64,000 bases of DNA from positions 45,596,309 to 45,660,308 of the forward strand of contig CM039512.1 of NCBI GenBank assembly GCA_022432975.1, written 5' to 3'. Shown piece by piece: positions 26,347-36,133 of the stretch. How positions within the stretch are numbered: the first letter of the stretch is position 1; every line of letters begins with the position of its first letter. A program made the position numbers and the translations under genes. The notes under the pieces are model-generated. The model was not told where the DNA came from, ran no database searches, and worked only from the letters and a program-made list of their open reading frames with translations. Source of the DNA: Begonia masoniana (lineage: Eukaryota; Streptophyta; Magnoliopsida; Cucurbitales; Begoniaceae).

Positions 26347-28147
26347 TCACTTTTCTTTAATTTGTGGATGATATGCTATGGTCACTTTATGCTTGAGGTA
26401 AGATGGTAGGTGTTTGAGCTCCAGTGTTGGTGCGTCTTCAACAGATGGCTTGAAAACTTCTAGATTATCCTTCCTTTGAAATAATGCCTCAAATTGTTTT
26501 CTGTGGCTCCTCGAAAACTGCTTCGCTTCTGCCATTGTCATTTTTCCAGATATGTTGAAGCAATCTTCTACATCGTACGTGCACTTCATATTTTTCAATA
26601 CATTAAGAGTAATCTGCTGCTTATTCACGTCTTCGCCACAACCAAGACTCTCCTCATTTCTCCCAAAAATTTCTTTTTCTGCATGCTTATGTAGTCTTTG
26701 AGGGAATGGTGGTGGTTGCCTCTGAGTTTTCAATTCACTTCGTTGCTGTGGTGGCATTGCTGTAGAATCAGTTTCATCAACGCTAGGTTCCGGATTATCC
26801 TTATCTTCTTCCTCCACATCATCTTGTTCCACCAACTCTTCTTGTTTGTTTAAATTTTCTGCTGTCTGTTGCTTTTCTGGAGTTTCCAGTTCTCGTTCAG
26901 TCCTCAATATTATGGCTTTACAATGCTCCTTTTCTGATATTTGCGGCATTTCTGTATCGCTTGATAATTGCACTGCAGTCTTTGTGCTTAAAGATTGAGT
27001 CAGCTGCCCCATATGTGTCTCCATATTTTTTATTGATGCAGCCAAGTTCTGCAAGATCACATCTGTCTTAGCAGCATATTCTCTGGCAAAGTTGTCTGAT
27101 TGTTCTTGATGTATCGAAGTATGAGTTGGCTGTGAGAAGCCTTGAGTGTAATTTTCAGCTGGTCTGGTTGATGCTGTAACATTCTGCTGCTGCGAATGCC
27201 ATTGAACTTCTAGATGTTGTTTCCAGTCAGGATTGTACGTCTGCGAATACAGATTGTTGTTCATATTGTATCCGTTATAATTTGCAGATTCTAGATTAGT
27301 AGGATAGGAATATTCATCGTGGGTTTCTCCATAAAAGACGCAAGAAACATCTCTGGTTATTGGCCTGGATGGTGTGTTCATCAAATTGATAGTATTCTCC
27401 AGTGTAGCAATCTTTGCATTCAAGGCCGACACCTCATCCATATCGTAAACTCCAGGTGCCAGCTCTGTAGCTTGAGTTCTGTCTAAAGGCCACTGATAAC
27501 TGTTCACTGTCATCCTCTCCAGCAAATCGTAAGCTTCATTAAAGGATTTAGAGAGGAGTGTACCGTTTGCTGCAGCATCAATGATAGATCTTGTCTGCCC
27601 ATTTAATCCATTGTAAAACGTTTCCAACTGAATCCAATGTGGTATCCCATGGTTGGGGCATTGCCTCAATAATTCTTTGAACCTGTCCCAAGTCTCGTAA
27701 AGTGACTCGTCATATCGCTGCTGAAAACTTATGATTTCGTTCCTCATCCTCGCGTTCCTCACTGGCGGATAGTATTTCATGATAAACTGCTTGGCTAACT
27801 CTCCCCATGTAGTGATAGTATTTGATGGGATGCTATCAAACCAATCTCGTGCTCGATCTCTTAAAGAATACTGGGAAAAGCATTAGCCTTAAAGCCTCTA
27901 CTGAAACTCCAGGAAAATGAAACGAGTCGCTCACTTCTCCAAATGCTTTGAGATGACGATGGGGATTGTCTGTTACCATTCCACTAAATTGTCCAATGGT
28001 TTGGAGCATCTGAAGCATGACCGGTTTAAGCTCGAATCGAGTGGCATATAATTCTGGTCTCATAATACCAGGATTCAGATCGTCGAGCGTGGGAATGACA
28101 AAGTCTTGAATAGGTCGATCTCGGTCATCAATTATTCGATTCAACAT
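26347..28147 (-). pseudogene. Gag of gag-only element 1 (frameshifted)
   Basis: It starts at the ATG for MLNRIIDDRDRP (28147), about 150 bp after the PBS. Residues 1-90 and the following frame (27780 onward) together make a Retrotrans_gag-type protein: QTIGQFSGMVTDNPHRHLK, then RMRNEIISFQQ, WDRFKELLRQCPNHG and FYNGLNGQTRSIIDAA. One extra base near 27873-27880 shifts the frame. The zinc knuckle reads CVFYGETHDEYSYP: two of four metal ligands are Tyr, whereas the relative at 47879-49109 keeps CIFCGENHDDNSC. The C-terminus reaches the region just before protease/RT in full elements (APTLELKHLPSYLKH) and stops. Gag alone could have built particles for a partner's enzymes; this copy is dead. Confidence 0.8.
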
Positions 28148-28295
28148 GATTCTTCTTTCTTCCTTGTTATCAATATAAATTCTTCAATCGTCTGGTATAA
28201 ATCAAGAATACCTGAAAATACATAAACAAAATTAAATAAAATAACGTAAAATAAAATAAAATAATTATAGCAAAATAATCACAACTAAGAAATAT

Positions 28296-28312
28296 CCCCG
28301 GCGACGGCGCCA
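28296..28312 (-). other. Primer binding site, tRNA-Asp type
   Basis: The minus strand reads TGGCGCCGTCGCCGGGG, six bases from the LTR end. It matches the complement of a plant tRNA-Asp 3' end with one mismatch (from general knowledge). Athila-like elements commonly use this primer. Confidence 0.8.
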
Positions 28313-28318
28313 AAAACT

Positions 28319-28877
28319 TGTTAGTGATTTTACACACTTACACGCAAGTGCACGTGTCGCTAACGAAGTAATAGAGTAAGTAAAGTTCGATCCCACGAGG
28401 ATATTGTTAATTGAATTAATCGCTATAAAAATTTTATAAAAATATTAAATTGCTAGATAATAATTAGAAATAAAATATGAATAATGATGCAATAAAATAA
28501 AGCAAGTTAAACGAGATAAAAACAATAAAAGGAAGCCTTGGCTAGGATCGATTTTCTTCGTTACGATGATTCTGCCACTGATGCTCTGGTAATGCTCTGC
28601 AGCATTATCTAAAAAACAGCAAGAATAAAAATATTTTCTAAGATTCTTTCGAATTGCCTAGGTAAGTTCAAATTAGAATTTCTTTCTACCTTGAAAGAAT
28701 GTAACTAATATTGAATTTTCGATATGTGCTATTCTTATCGCCAATCGAATTAATGCTAACTACGTTGTAACAATTTAATCCGATTAATTATTCGTGCATC
28801 TAAAAATTTATATCTATCTGTCGATACAATATAAACATGAATCGTCAACCTATCTATCGATATGACCTGACTTAATC
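28319..28877 (-). repeat. 5' LTR piece of gag-only element 1
   Basis: It starts TGTTAGTG beside the PBS and matches the piece at 17911 with scattered substitutions. The match ends abruptly at about 28877, a deletion or insertion junction. Confidence 0.8.
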
Positions 28878-29215
28878 CCCGTATAGGACCCATCTTGATG
28901 TGCCCCGGGATCCGTGACCCAATCTCAAGTCAAGGTACGTCTTCTATCCATCTTTATGGCCTAATTTGTTTGCTACTTTTGTAGGTGACAACCCATTGAT
29001 TTAAAGGGGAAATTTGTCTTCTCTTAAAAAAATTCATGTTTTAAGTTTTTTTTGTTTAAATTTTAGGAAACTTTCGTTTTGTTTAAAACTCATTAATTGG
29101 CAAACTTTAGCCTTTTAGAATGTATATTTTTGTAATAGTCTTCAAATGATGCCAAACCAAGAGAGAAACCAAGGCTGAACCGGCCAAACCAAAGGAGAGC
29201 CAAGCTGAACCGGCC
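28878..29215. other. No gene seen: left flank of Tekay-2
   Basis: Non-coding. Its last 60 bp hold two copies of GCTGAACCGGCCAAACC. The same GGCTGAACC word continues right of Tekay-2 (38355), confirming that the two flanks were contiguous before insertion. Confidence 0.5.
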
Positions 29216-29220
29216 AAACC
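29216..29220. other. Target-site duplication of Tekay-2, left copy
   Basis: AAACC precedes TGTAGCACC; the same AAACC follows the 3' LTR at 38347-38351. Confidence 0.9.
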
Positions 29221-29356
29221 TGTAGCACCTGGTTCTATCGAACCAGCCTTTTATTATTAAAGTAATACACTTGACTAGGTAATGAATTAAATAAGGTTAT
29301 TGAACAACTTGTTAAGGGTATTAGAGTAATTTACAATGTTCAAAAGTTGGGTAACG

Positions 29357-29364
29357 TATTTAAG
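29357..29364 (+). promoter_or_regulatory. TATA-like box of Tekay-2
   Basis: TATTTAAG in the context AACGTATTTAAGGA, conserved in Tekay-1 and Tekay-3 although surrounding LTR sequence has diverged. Transcription would begin around 29390 (inference). Confidence 0.5.
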
Positions 29365-29492
29365 GATAAGGGTTGGGTTTATTGCACTGTAGCCGCCACC
29401 CCCCCCTCTCATACTCTTCTCTTCGGAAACTTTCAGCTCAAGCAGCCGAGCTCTCTAGGCGATTCTCCTCGCTCGGTTCTCCTTCGACTTAG

Positions 29493-30233
29493 GTAAGTTT
29501 CTTTCCTTATTTCTCTTGTGGTATAGTGGTGAAATGCCTGGAGGATTGCAATGCGAGGATTTTGAGGATGCTGAGATTGAGTATAGATTCGGGTTTTAGC
29601 GATAAGTAGGAATGCTCGGGTAGTAGAGTTTCTAACTAGATTTCTCGAACCGCTGTTTGATATTTTGAAAGGTTTAGTGAAGTGAACTTAGGTGAACAGA
29701 CCTCCGAAGTAGCTAGCAACCAGACAGATTTCCAGGAGCCAGGTAAGTAAAGTATTGCTTGTGCCTTCGGGCCTACATCACAAAACAGTAGGTTTATGTA
29801 TGCTTGAATGTTTCTATTGTCCATGCATCATGTTTTGTTAAAAGTTACGAAAATGAATTTCATGTAAGGAATGGTAAGGTATGAACTGTATGCGACAGAC
29901 AAGCTATTAAGGGAACTAATCCACCCCTTAACTTATGAAGGGATTTAGACATTGGGAGAATTGATCCCACTCCCAAGGGAACCATGGGATCAGATCAAGT
30001 GTTAAGGGAATTCATCTGCCCCTTAATTAAGTAGGAGGATGTAGACATTGGGAGAATTGATCCCACTCCCAAGGGAACCATGGGATCAGATCATATTATG
30101 AACGAATGCGTATGCCACTGAGATGAGAAAAATAGAAACTGCATATTTAGGAGTATAAGTTCAGCATTTTACTTCATTCATATACTGCTTTACTTACTTA
30201 GCATTAGGCTAATAGATGAGTTTTGTGATGTAG
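29493..30233 (+). other. Intron-like leader: two candidate introns around a 51-nt micro-exon
   Basis: Candidate intron 1 is 29493-29691 (donor CTTAG|GTAAGTTTC, acceptor AACTTAG). The micro-exon is 29692-29742. Candidate intron 2 is 29743-30233 (donor CCAG|GTAAGT, acceptor TTTTGTGATGTAG). The same layout occurs at matching places in Tekay-1, Tekay-3, LTR-X and both solo LTRs. That splicing happens is an inference from the consensus signals and their conservation. Confidence 0.5.
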
Positions 30234-30649
30234 GTGAAGAAGTGTTAGCAGGTGTGTCTCCTGATCGTGTTGAGGAATAGTGGATGTTGGAGGAGAGCAT
30301 TCAGGCTTCGGCATGGTAACTGATGGGGCGATTTAGCATGTTGTCTACAGATGTGGAGGTTTAGTGGATAATGATTTAATCGAGTATATGAAGTTTTTAG
30401 TAAATGAGATTACAGCTATTTGACTTTGTTTTCGAGAATTTCTGATTTTCATGTTTTTACTGAATTTGATCAATACAATGACTTGGAGTGTTATGAATGG
30501 ATTTTTGGTAAAATGTTTTAAGTCTGTTAGATAGTCGAAGCTTTCTCGGGTTATAGACAGGTTGTTTAGTCCATTGGTAGGAATTGAATAATTTTTGTAT
30601 CAGTGGATATGTGTAGAGGTTTATTGCGTTCTATGGAAGGAAATCGTGT

Positions 30650-31165
30650 TGATGTCTATCGGAAGAAGGAAATCTATCGGTAGATGTGGTGTGTCAGTCT
30701 GTCGGAAGATGAAAGTCTATCGGCAAATGCCTTAAGGAGTCATGTGAGAAGCACGTGTCGGCAAATGTAGTCTATTCGATCGGAAGGTGTAGAGCATTAA
30801 GTCGTCGAGTAGTGATCGGCAGGTGTAGTCTGAGAGAGTTAAGGGGTTTTGTCGTTTAGCGAATCGGAAGATGTAGAGTAATCTGTTTGTCTTTTAGTGA
30901 ATCGGAAGATGTAGTGTATGTTTTAATTCTATCGGAAGGAGTCATATTGTTGTTATCGGAAGATGTCGTGTGTTTATCTATTGAGAGATGAAATTGCGCT
31001 GACTTCATCGGCAGATGAAGTTATGTTGACTTCATCGGCAGATGAAGTGGTGTATGAAGTTCTCACGACTTCATCGGCAGATGAAGTTGTGGGTGAAGTC
31101 GTGTAGACGTCATCGGCAGAAGCCTTTGGTTTTCTACTTCTGCTTCTTCTGTTGACTTTGTCGTC
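30650..31165 (+). repeat. ATCGGAAGATG/CATCGGCAGATG motif cluster of Tekay-2 LTR
   Basis: About 20 copies of a degenerate 10-12 bp motif (ATCGGAAGATG, CATCGGCAGATG, GATCGGCAGG) are interspersed with TTTGTCGTTTAG and TTTGTCTTTTAG. Toward the 3' end it becomes a ~27-bp tandem unit (ACTTCATCGGCAGATGAAG), two adjacent copies here and one in the 3' LTR. The same motif family is found in the Copia-1 LTR. Confidence 0.8.
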
Positions 31166-31461
31166 GGCAGATGAATTCGACTTTTGTAATTCCTTGAGTA
31201 GTCCATCACTTAAAACCTTAATTCTTTTGACCAGACACTTGAAATATTTCCATTAATCTTTCCAACAATATTTTCACCGCTAGTTTAACCCCATTGTAGT
31301 TTTAAATAATTTTTCCGCTGCAAAGTTTTCAAATGTTTTGAACGTTTAGTAAACGTCAAATTTTGTATGTCGAATGAAGTTTTAAATTTATTTGAAATTT
31401 CTTAGTCATGGTTAAGTAATGAGTAGCGAACCGGGTTCAGATAACTCGGGGCGTTACAGTA

Positions 31462-31475
31462 TGGTATCAGAGACA
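31462..31475 (+). other. Primer binding site of Tekay-2 (tRNA-iMet type)
   Basis: TGGTATCAGAGACA starts three bases after the LTR. Confidence 0.9.
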
Positions 31476-31613
31476 TTCAGTTAAACCGTTCAAAAGATTA
31501 CTCATCAGTGCCAACCGTCGCATGAAAGTACTCCAACAACTGTAAGTGTTTATGTTAGCTTCAGTTATAAGATGTTTATGAGTATAGATAACTTTGTGCA
31601 GAACCTTAGACAA

Positions 31614-33333
31614 ATGGCTAGACGACCAGGGAGACCAAGAGTACCTAGGGAGATGCCAAACTTGAGGAATGAAGAAGATTCAAGTGTAATTAGACAGCTG
31701 ACGGAGTTGATGCGTCAGCAGACAGATATTGTGCGACAGCAATCTGACCAGTTAGGTGTGTTATTGAGTCGGGAAACACAAGGAAGTGCCAATTCAGGTC
31801 ACGTCAATGAGCATTCAGGGGATAGATTTCGTAGGCTTGCAACCGCCCACATTTGATGGAAAGTCATCTAACCCGATTGTTGCTGAGGAATGGCTTCGAA
31901 AGATAGAGAGCATGTTCAGGTGTGCCAATGTTGGAGAAGGGGAGAAAGTCATTTTGGCAACGTTTCATCTAGCAGGGGATGCACAACTTTGGTGGGAGTC
32001 GCTGGAGATCACCACCGATATTGCAACCATGTCCTGGTCGCAATTCAAGGAAGTCTTCTATGAGAAATATTTTAGCACCACTGTCCAGAACGCAAAGAAG
32101 GCTGAGTTTTTGAGCTTGAAGCAGACTGGGTCTGTGGCAGAGTACAATAGGCAATTCGAGTCTCTGTCAAGGTTTGCTGGATACCTCGTTCATAGAAATG
32201 AGGATAAAGTGTTTCAATACCTGCAAGGTCTAAAGCCAGAGATTTACAGAGGAGTGAAGTACTCAGGCATTAAAGGCTTGTCATTCAGCGAAGTAGTGAC
32301 TACTGCATTGGAGGCAGAAGAAGCTGAAATGAAGTGTGCTGGACCAAAGGAAGCCCCGCGAAAGTTCTTCCAGCCCCACCAACAGAGGGGAATAAAGAGA
32401 CCCGCTGATGGTCAGAGTGGCCAAGGTTCTGGAAAGAAGGTACCGGACACCAAGAAGTTTCCTCAGTGCATGAAATGTATGAAGAGCCACCCGGGCGAGT
32501 GTAAGTTTGGGACTGGTAAGTGTTATAACTGTGAGGAGTTTGGGCATTCGTTTAAGGATTGCCCGAAGCCCAGGGTCCTTCGATGTTTCAACTGTAATAA
32601 GACTGGCCACGTCATCAGAGACTGCCCAACGTTGAAGAGTGGCCCTGCTAAGATAAAACCGAGAATATTTTCCATGATGGAGTCGGGCGAAGAGGACCAG
32701 CCCGCTGTTGTGTCAGGTACTATATTGGTTAATTCTATGCCTGCTTTTACCTTGCTAGATTCAGGAGCAACCCATTCTTTTGTTGCGTCTGCTTTTGCTG
32801 ATAAATTAGAAGTACAATCCACACCTTCTAGGCATGTATTCAATGTTGCTTTACCCTCTGGTGAACATTTACATTCCAACCAAGTGTTGCATGATTGCAT
32901 GGTACTAGTAGGGGACAAAAATCTATCTGCTGATTTAATTGTTATGGATATAATGGGATTTGATGTAATCTTAGGAATGGATTGGTTGTTTAAACACCAC
33001 GCCATAATTGATTGTAGGACTGGGATAGTTAGTTTCCAACCCCCTGGTGGTTTGAAACATACCTTCCAAGCTTCAGAGAAGAGTAAGGAAATGTCTGTTA
33101 TGACTTCTTTAAATTTTAGACCTTCACCATGCAAGGAGTACTTGTGCTTCTTGGCATGTGTTCTAGATACACAACTTGTAGGTAAGGCAACTCCTCAAAA
33201 TATCCTTGCTGTCCAAGACTTCCCAGAAGTGTTTCTGGATGACCTTCCCGGTTTGCCACCGGATAGAGAAATTGAGTTTGTTGTAGATGTCTACCCTGGA
33301 GCAGAACCTGTGTCTAAAATCCATATAGACTAG
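31614..33333 (+). pseudogene. gag: Gag and protease of Tekay-2 (one frameshift inside, one at the end)
   Basis: The start ATG at 31614 gives MARRPGRPRVPREMP, shared by all three copies. The gag domain holds QLWWESLEI and [21 protein letters not shown] first zinc-binding cluster (CMKCMKSHPGEC) is followed by two CCHC knuckles, CYNCEEFGHSFKDC and CFNCNKTGHVIRDC, all ligands intact. The protease motif is [10 protein letters not shown]. One extra base at about 31841 stops the first frame at 31856; the rest continues in another frame to 33333. There a missing A in an A-run shifts back to the original frame, so the two errors cancel. Apart from these the sequence looks functional. Confidence 0.88.
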
Positions 33334-33365
33334 CACCAACAGAACTTAAGGAGTTAAAGAAACAG

Positions 33366-36098
33366 TTGGAGGACTTGTTGGAGAAGGGATTCATACGCCC
33401 TAGCTTCTCACCGTGGGGTGCACCTGTCCTCTTTGTCAAGAAGAAAGATGGATCGATGCGTATGTGCATAGACTATAGAGAATTAAACAAACTGACCATC
33501 AAAAACAAGTATCCCCTGCCTAGGATTGATGATTTATTTGACCAGCTCAATGGTGCAAGAGTTTTCTCTAAGATTGACTTAAGGTCTGGTTATTATCAGT
33601 TGAAGGTTAAATCTGAAGATATCCCAAAGACTGCCTTTCGCACAAGGTATGGGCATTATGAGTTTTTGGTTATGTCTTTTGGTTTGACAAATGCACCAGC
33701 AACATTCATGGACCTTATGAATAGGGTGTTTCACGAGTATTTGGACAAGTTTGTTATTGTATTCATAGACGACATTCTGATCTATTCTAGAACTAAGGAG
33801 GATCATGCTAGGCACTTGAATTTGGTGTTAGGAGTACTTAGGCAGCACCAGCTTTATGCTAAGTTCTCCAAGTGTGAGTTTTGGTTGGATAGAGTTCACT
33901 TTCTGGGTCATGTGATCTCTGGAGATGGAATATCAGTCGATCCAGCCAAGGTTCAAGCAGTTAAGGAATGGCCCCAACCGAAGAATGCTACTGATATTAG
34001 AAGTTTTCTTGGACTTGCAGGGTATTATAGAAAGTTCATTGAAGGATTTTCAAAGATTGCTACGCCTCTTACTAAGTTAACAAGGAAAAATGTGAAGTAC
34101 TTATGGACCGATGAATGTGAGCATAGTTTCCAAGCCTTGAAACAGAAACTGACCAATGCTCCAATCCTGACCCTTCCTGCTGAGAATGGTAAATTTAGTA
34201 TTTATTGTGATGCATCCAAGATTGGTCTTGGCGGTGTCTTGATGCAAGAAGGAAAAGTGATAGCCTATGCTTCCAGACAGTTGAAAACTCATGAGAAGAA
34301 TTACCCTACACATGACTTAGAATTAGCTGCTGTGGTATTTGCACTTAAAATTTGGAGACATTATTTGTATGGACAATCTTGTGAAATATTTTCCGACCAT
34401 AAGAGCCTGAAGTACATTTTCACACAGAAGGAACTAAACATGAGGCAACGTAGATGGTTGGAATTTGTAAAAGACTATGACCTTGAGATTAAGTACCACC
34501 CTGGTAAGGCAAATGTTGTGGCAGATGCCTTGAGTAGAGTAACAACATCAACCCCACCTATGAATTTCAGTATGCCATTAACTCTAGAGTCAGAATTCCA
34601 AAAGTTTAATCTAGAAGCAGTAACTGATGTGACAGCCATACTTTCAGCCATAACTTTAAAGCCTACCATTCTAGAGAAAATAAAGGAAGCTCAGATAACT
34701 GATGACGAGTGTAGCAAGTACAAGTCAAACATGGATTCTACGGACAAGTCAGATTTTAACCATTCTACCGATGGGGTCCTTAAGTTTAGAAATAGATGGT
34801 TTGTTCCAGCTGATACCGAACTTAGAAAGGAAATTCTTTCTGAGGCACACTCTTCCAGGTTCTCTGTCCACCCTGGAAGTACCAAGATGTACAGAGATCT
34901 CAAGCAGCATTTTTGGTGGCCAGGTATGAAAAGATGTGTGGCGAAGCATGTGGAGTCATGTTTGGTCTGCCAACAGATTAAGGCTGAACATCAAAGACCT
35001 GCAGGAACATTACAACCCCTACCGGTTCCGGAATGGAAGTGGGATCAAGTGGCAATGGATTTTGTTACAGGATTGCCTAGAACAACAAAAGGACATGATG
35101 CAATTTGGGTAATAGTTGACCGTTTGACCAAATCCACCCATTTTCTGCCGATAAAGATAACATATTCGATGGATCAACTTGCTGAGTTGTATGTGCAAGA
35201 GATCATTAGATTACATGGAGTTCCAAGCACTATAGTTTCAGATCGAGACTCTAGATTTACATCTAAGTTTTGGAAAAGTTTGCATAAGGCTATGGGAACG
35301 CAACTTAACTTCAGCACAGCCTTTCACCCTCAAACAGATGGACAATCCGAGAGAACTATTCAGACCTTAGAGGATATGCTCCGAGCGTGCATATTAGATT
35401 TTCAAGGATCTTGGAGTAAGTATTTACCATTGGTAGAGTTCTCTTACAACAACAGTTTTCAGGCGACAATAGGAATGGCACCGTATGAGGCATTATATGG
35501 ACGAAAATGCAGATCACCGTTGTACTGGGATGAAGTTGGTGAAACACAACTACTAGGTCCTGATATCGTGCAGCAAACAGTGGAGAAGATTGCCCTCATC
35601 CGACAGAGAATTTTGACAGCTCAAAGCCGACAGAAAAGCTATGCAGACAAGAGGAGAAGAGAACTGGAATTTGAAGTAGAGGATGAAGTTTTTCTTAAGA
35701 TATCACCATTCAAAGGAGTTGTGAGGTTTGGAAAGAGGGGCAAACTAAATCCTAGATTTATTGGACCGTTCCCAATTCTGAAGAAGATCGGGAAAACAGC
35801 TTATCAGTTACAGCTACCAGCCTCTATGGGAGGAATACATAACGTGTTTCATGTCTCTATGTTAAAGAAGTGTGTGCGGGATCCAGCTCAAGTTGTCGAA
35901 CAGCAAAGCATTGAAATTCAACCTACACTTACCTACGAAGAAAAGCCAGTAAAGATTTTAGATTTTGCTGTAAAGGTATTACGCAACAAGGAGGTACCAT
36001 TGGTAAAAGTCTTGTGGCACAATCAGAATACAGAGGAAGCAACATGGGAGCGCCAGCAAGACATGTTAGACCAACATCCAGAGTTATTCAGGTACTGA
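33366..36098 (+). CDS. pol: Pol of Tekay-2: RT, RNase H, integrase, chromodomain-like tail
   Basis: 910 open codons. The first Met is internal (MEDLLEKGF), since the true frame enters from gag-protease. [33 protein letters not shown] and catalytic FIDDILIYS. RNase [15 protein letters not shown] and [19 protein letters not shown]. Integrase: HHCC zinc-binding region ending CLVCQQIK, then core with D in MDFVTGLP, D in SDRDSRF and E in SERTIQT. The C-terminus ([16 protein letters not shown], then [11 protein letters not shown]) is the group II-type chromodomain of Tekay elements, thought to steer insertion to marked chromatin. Stops just before the PPT. All catalytic residues checked are intact. 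Confidence 0.93.
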   Translation: MEDLLEKGFIRPSFSPWGAPVLFVKKKDGSMRMCIDYRELNKLTIKNKYPLPRIDDLFDQLNGARVFSKIDLRSGYYQLKVKSEDIPKTAFRTRYGHYEFLVMSFGLTNAPATFMDLMNRVFHEYLDKFVIVFIDDILIYSRTKEDHARHLNLVLGVLRQHQLYAKFSKCEFWLDRVHFLGHVISGDGISVDPAKVQAVKEWPQPKNATDIRSFLGLAGYYRKFIEGFSKIATPLTKLTRKNVKYLWTDECEHSFQALKQKLTNAPILTLPAENGKFSIYCDASKIGLGGVLMQEGKVIAYASRQLKTHEKNYPTHDLELAAVVFALKIWRHYLYGQSCEIFSDHKSLKYIFTQKELNMRQRRWLEFVKDYDLEIKYHPGKANVVADALSRVTTSTPPMNFSMPLTLESEFQKFNLEAVTDVTAILSAITLKPTILEKIKEAQITDDECSKYKSNMDSTDKSDFNHSTDGVLKFRNRWFVPADTELRKEILSEAHSSRFSVHPGSTKMYRDLKQHFWWPGMKRCVAKHVESCLVCQQIKAEHQRPAGTLQPLPVPEWKWDQVAMDFVTGLPRTTKGHDAIWVIVDRLTKSTHFLPIKITYSMDQLAELYVQEIIRLHGVPSTIVSDRDSRFTSKFWKSLHKAMGTQLNFSTAFHPQTDGQSERTIQTLEDMLRACILDFQGSWSKYLPLVEFSYNNSFQATIGMAPYEALYGRKCRSPLYWDEVGETQLLGPDIVQQTVEKIALIRQRILTAQSRQKSYADKRRRELEFEVEDEVFLKISPFKGVVRFGKRGKLNPRFIGPFPILKKIGKTAYQLQLPASMGGIHNVFHVSMLKKCVRDPAQVVEQQSIEIQPTLTYEEKPVKILDFAVKVLRNKEVPLVKVLWHNQNTEEATWERQQDMLDQHPELFRY

Positions 36099-36120
36099 AT
36101 TTTGAGGACAAAATTCTTTT

Positions 36121-36133
36121 ATGGAGGGTAGAT
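36121..36133 (+). other. Polypurine tract of Tekay-2
   Basis: ATGGAGGGTAGAT lies directly before the 3' LTR. Confidence 0.88.

Larger units (their letters stand above)
29221..31458 (+). repeat. 5' LTR of Tekay-2
   Basis: TGTAGCACC to GGGGCGTTACA. It has a conserved TATA-like TATTTAAG at 29357-29364, shared by all three Tekay copies, then intron-like signals at 29493-30233. A ~96-bp tandem duplication (29948 and 30044; GACATTGGGAGAATTG) lies inside the second intron-like part. CATCGGCAGATG/ATCGGAAGATG motifs fill about 30650-31165. Relative to the 3' LTR it carries one extra 27-bp unit (GACTTCATCGGCAGATGAAG type). Confidence 0.93.
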
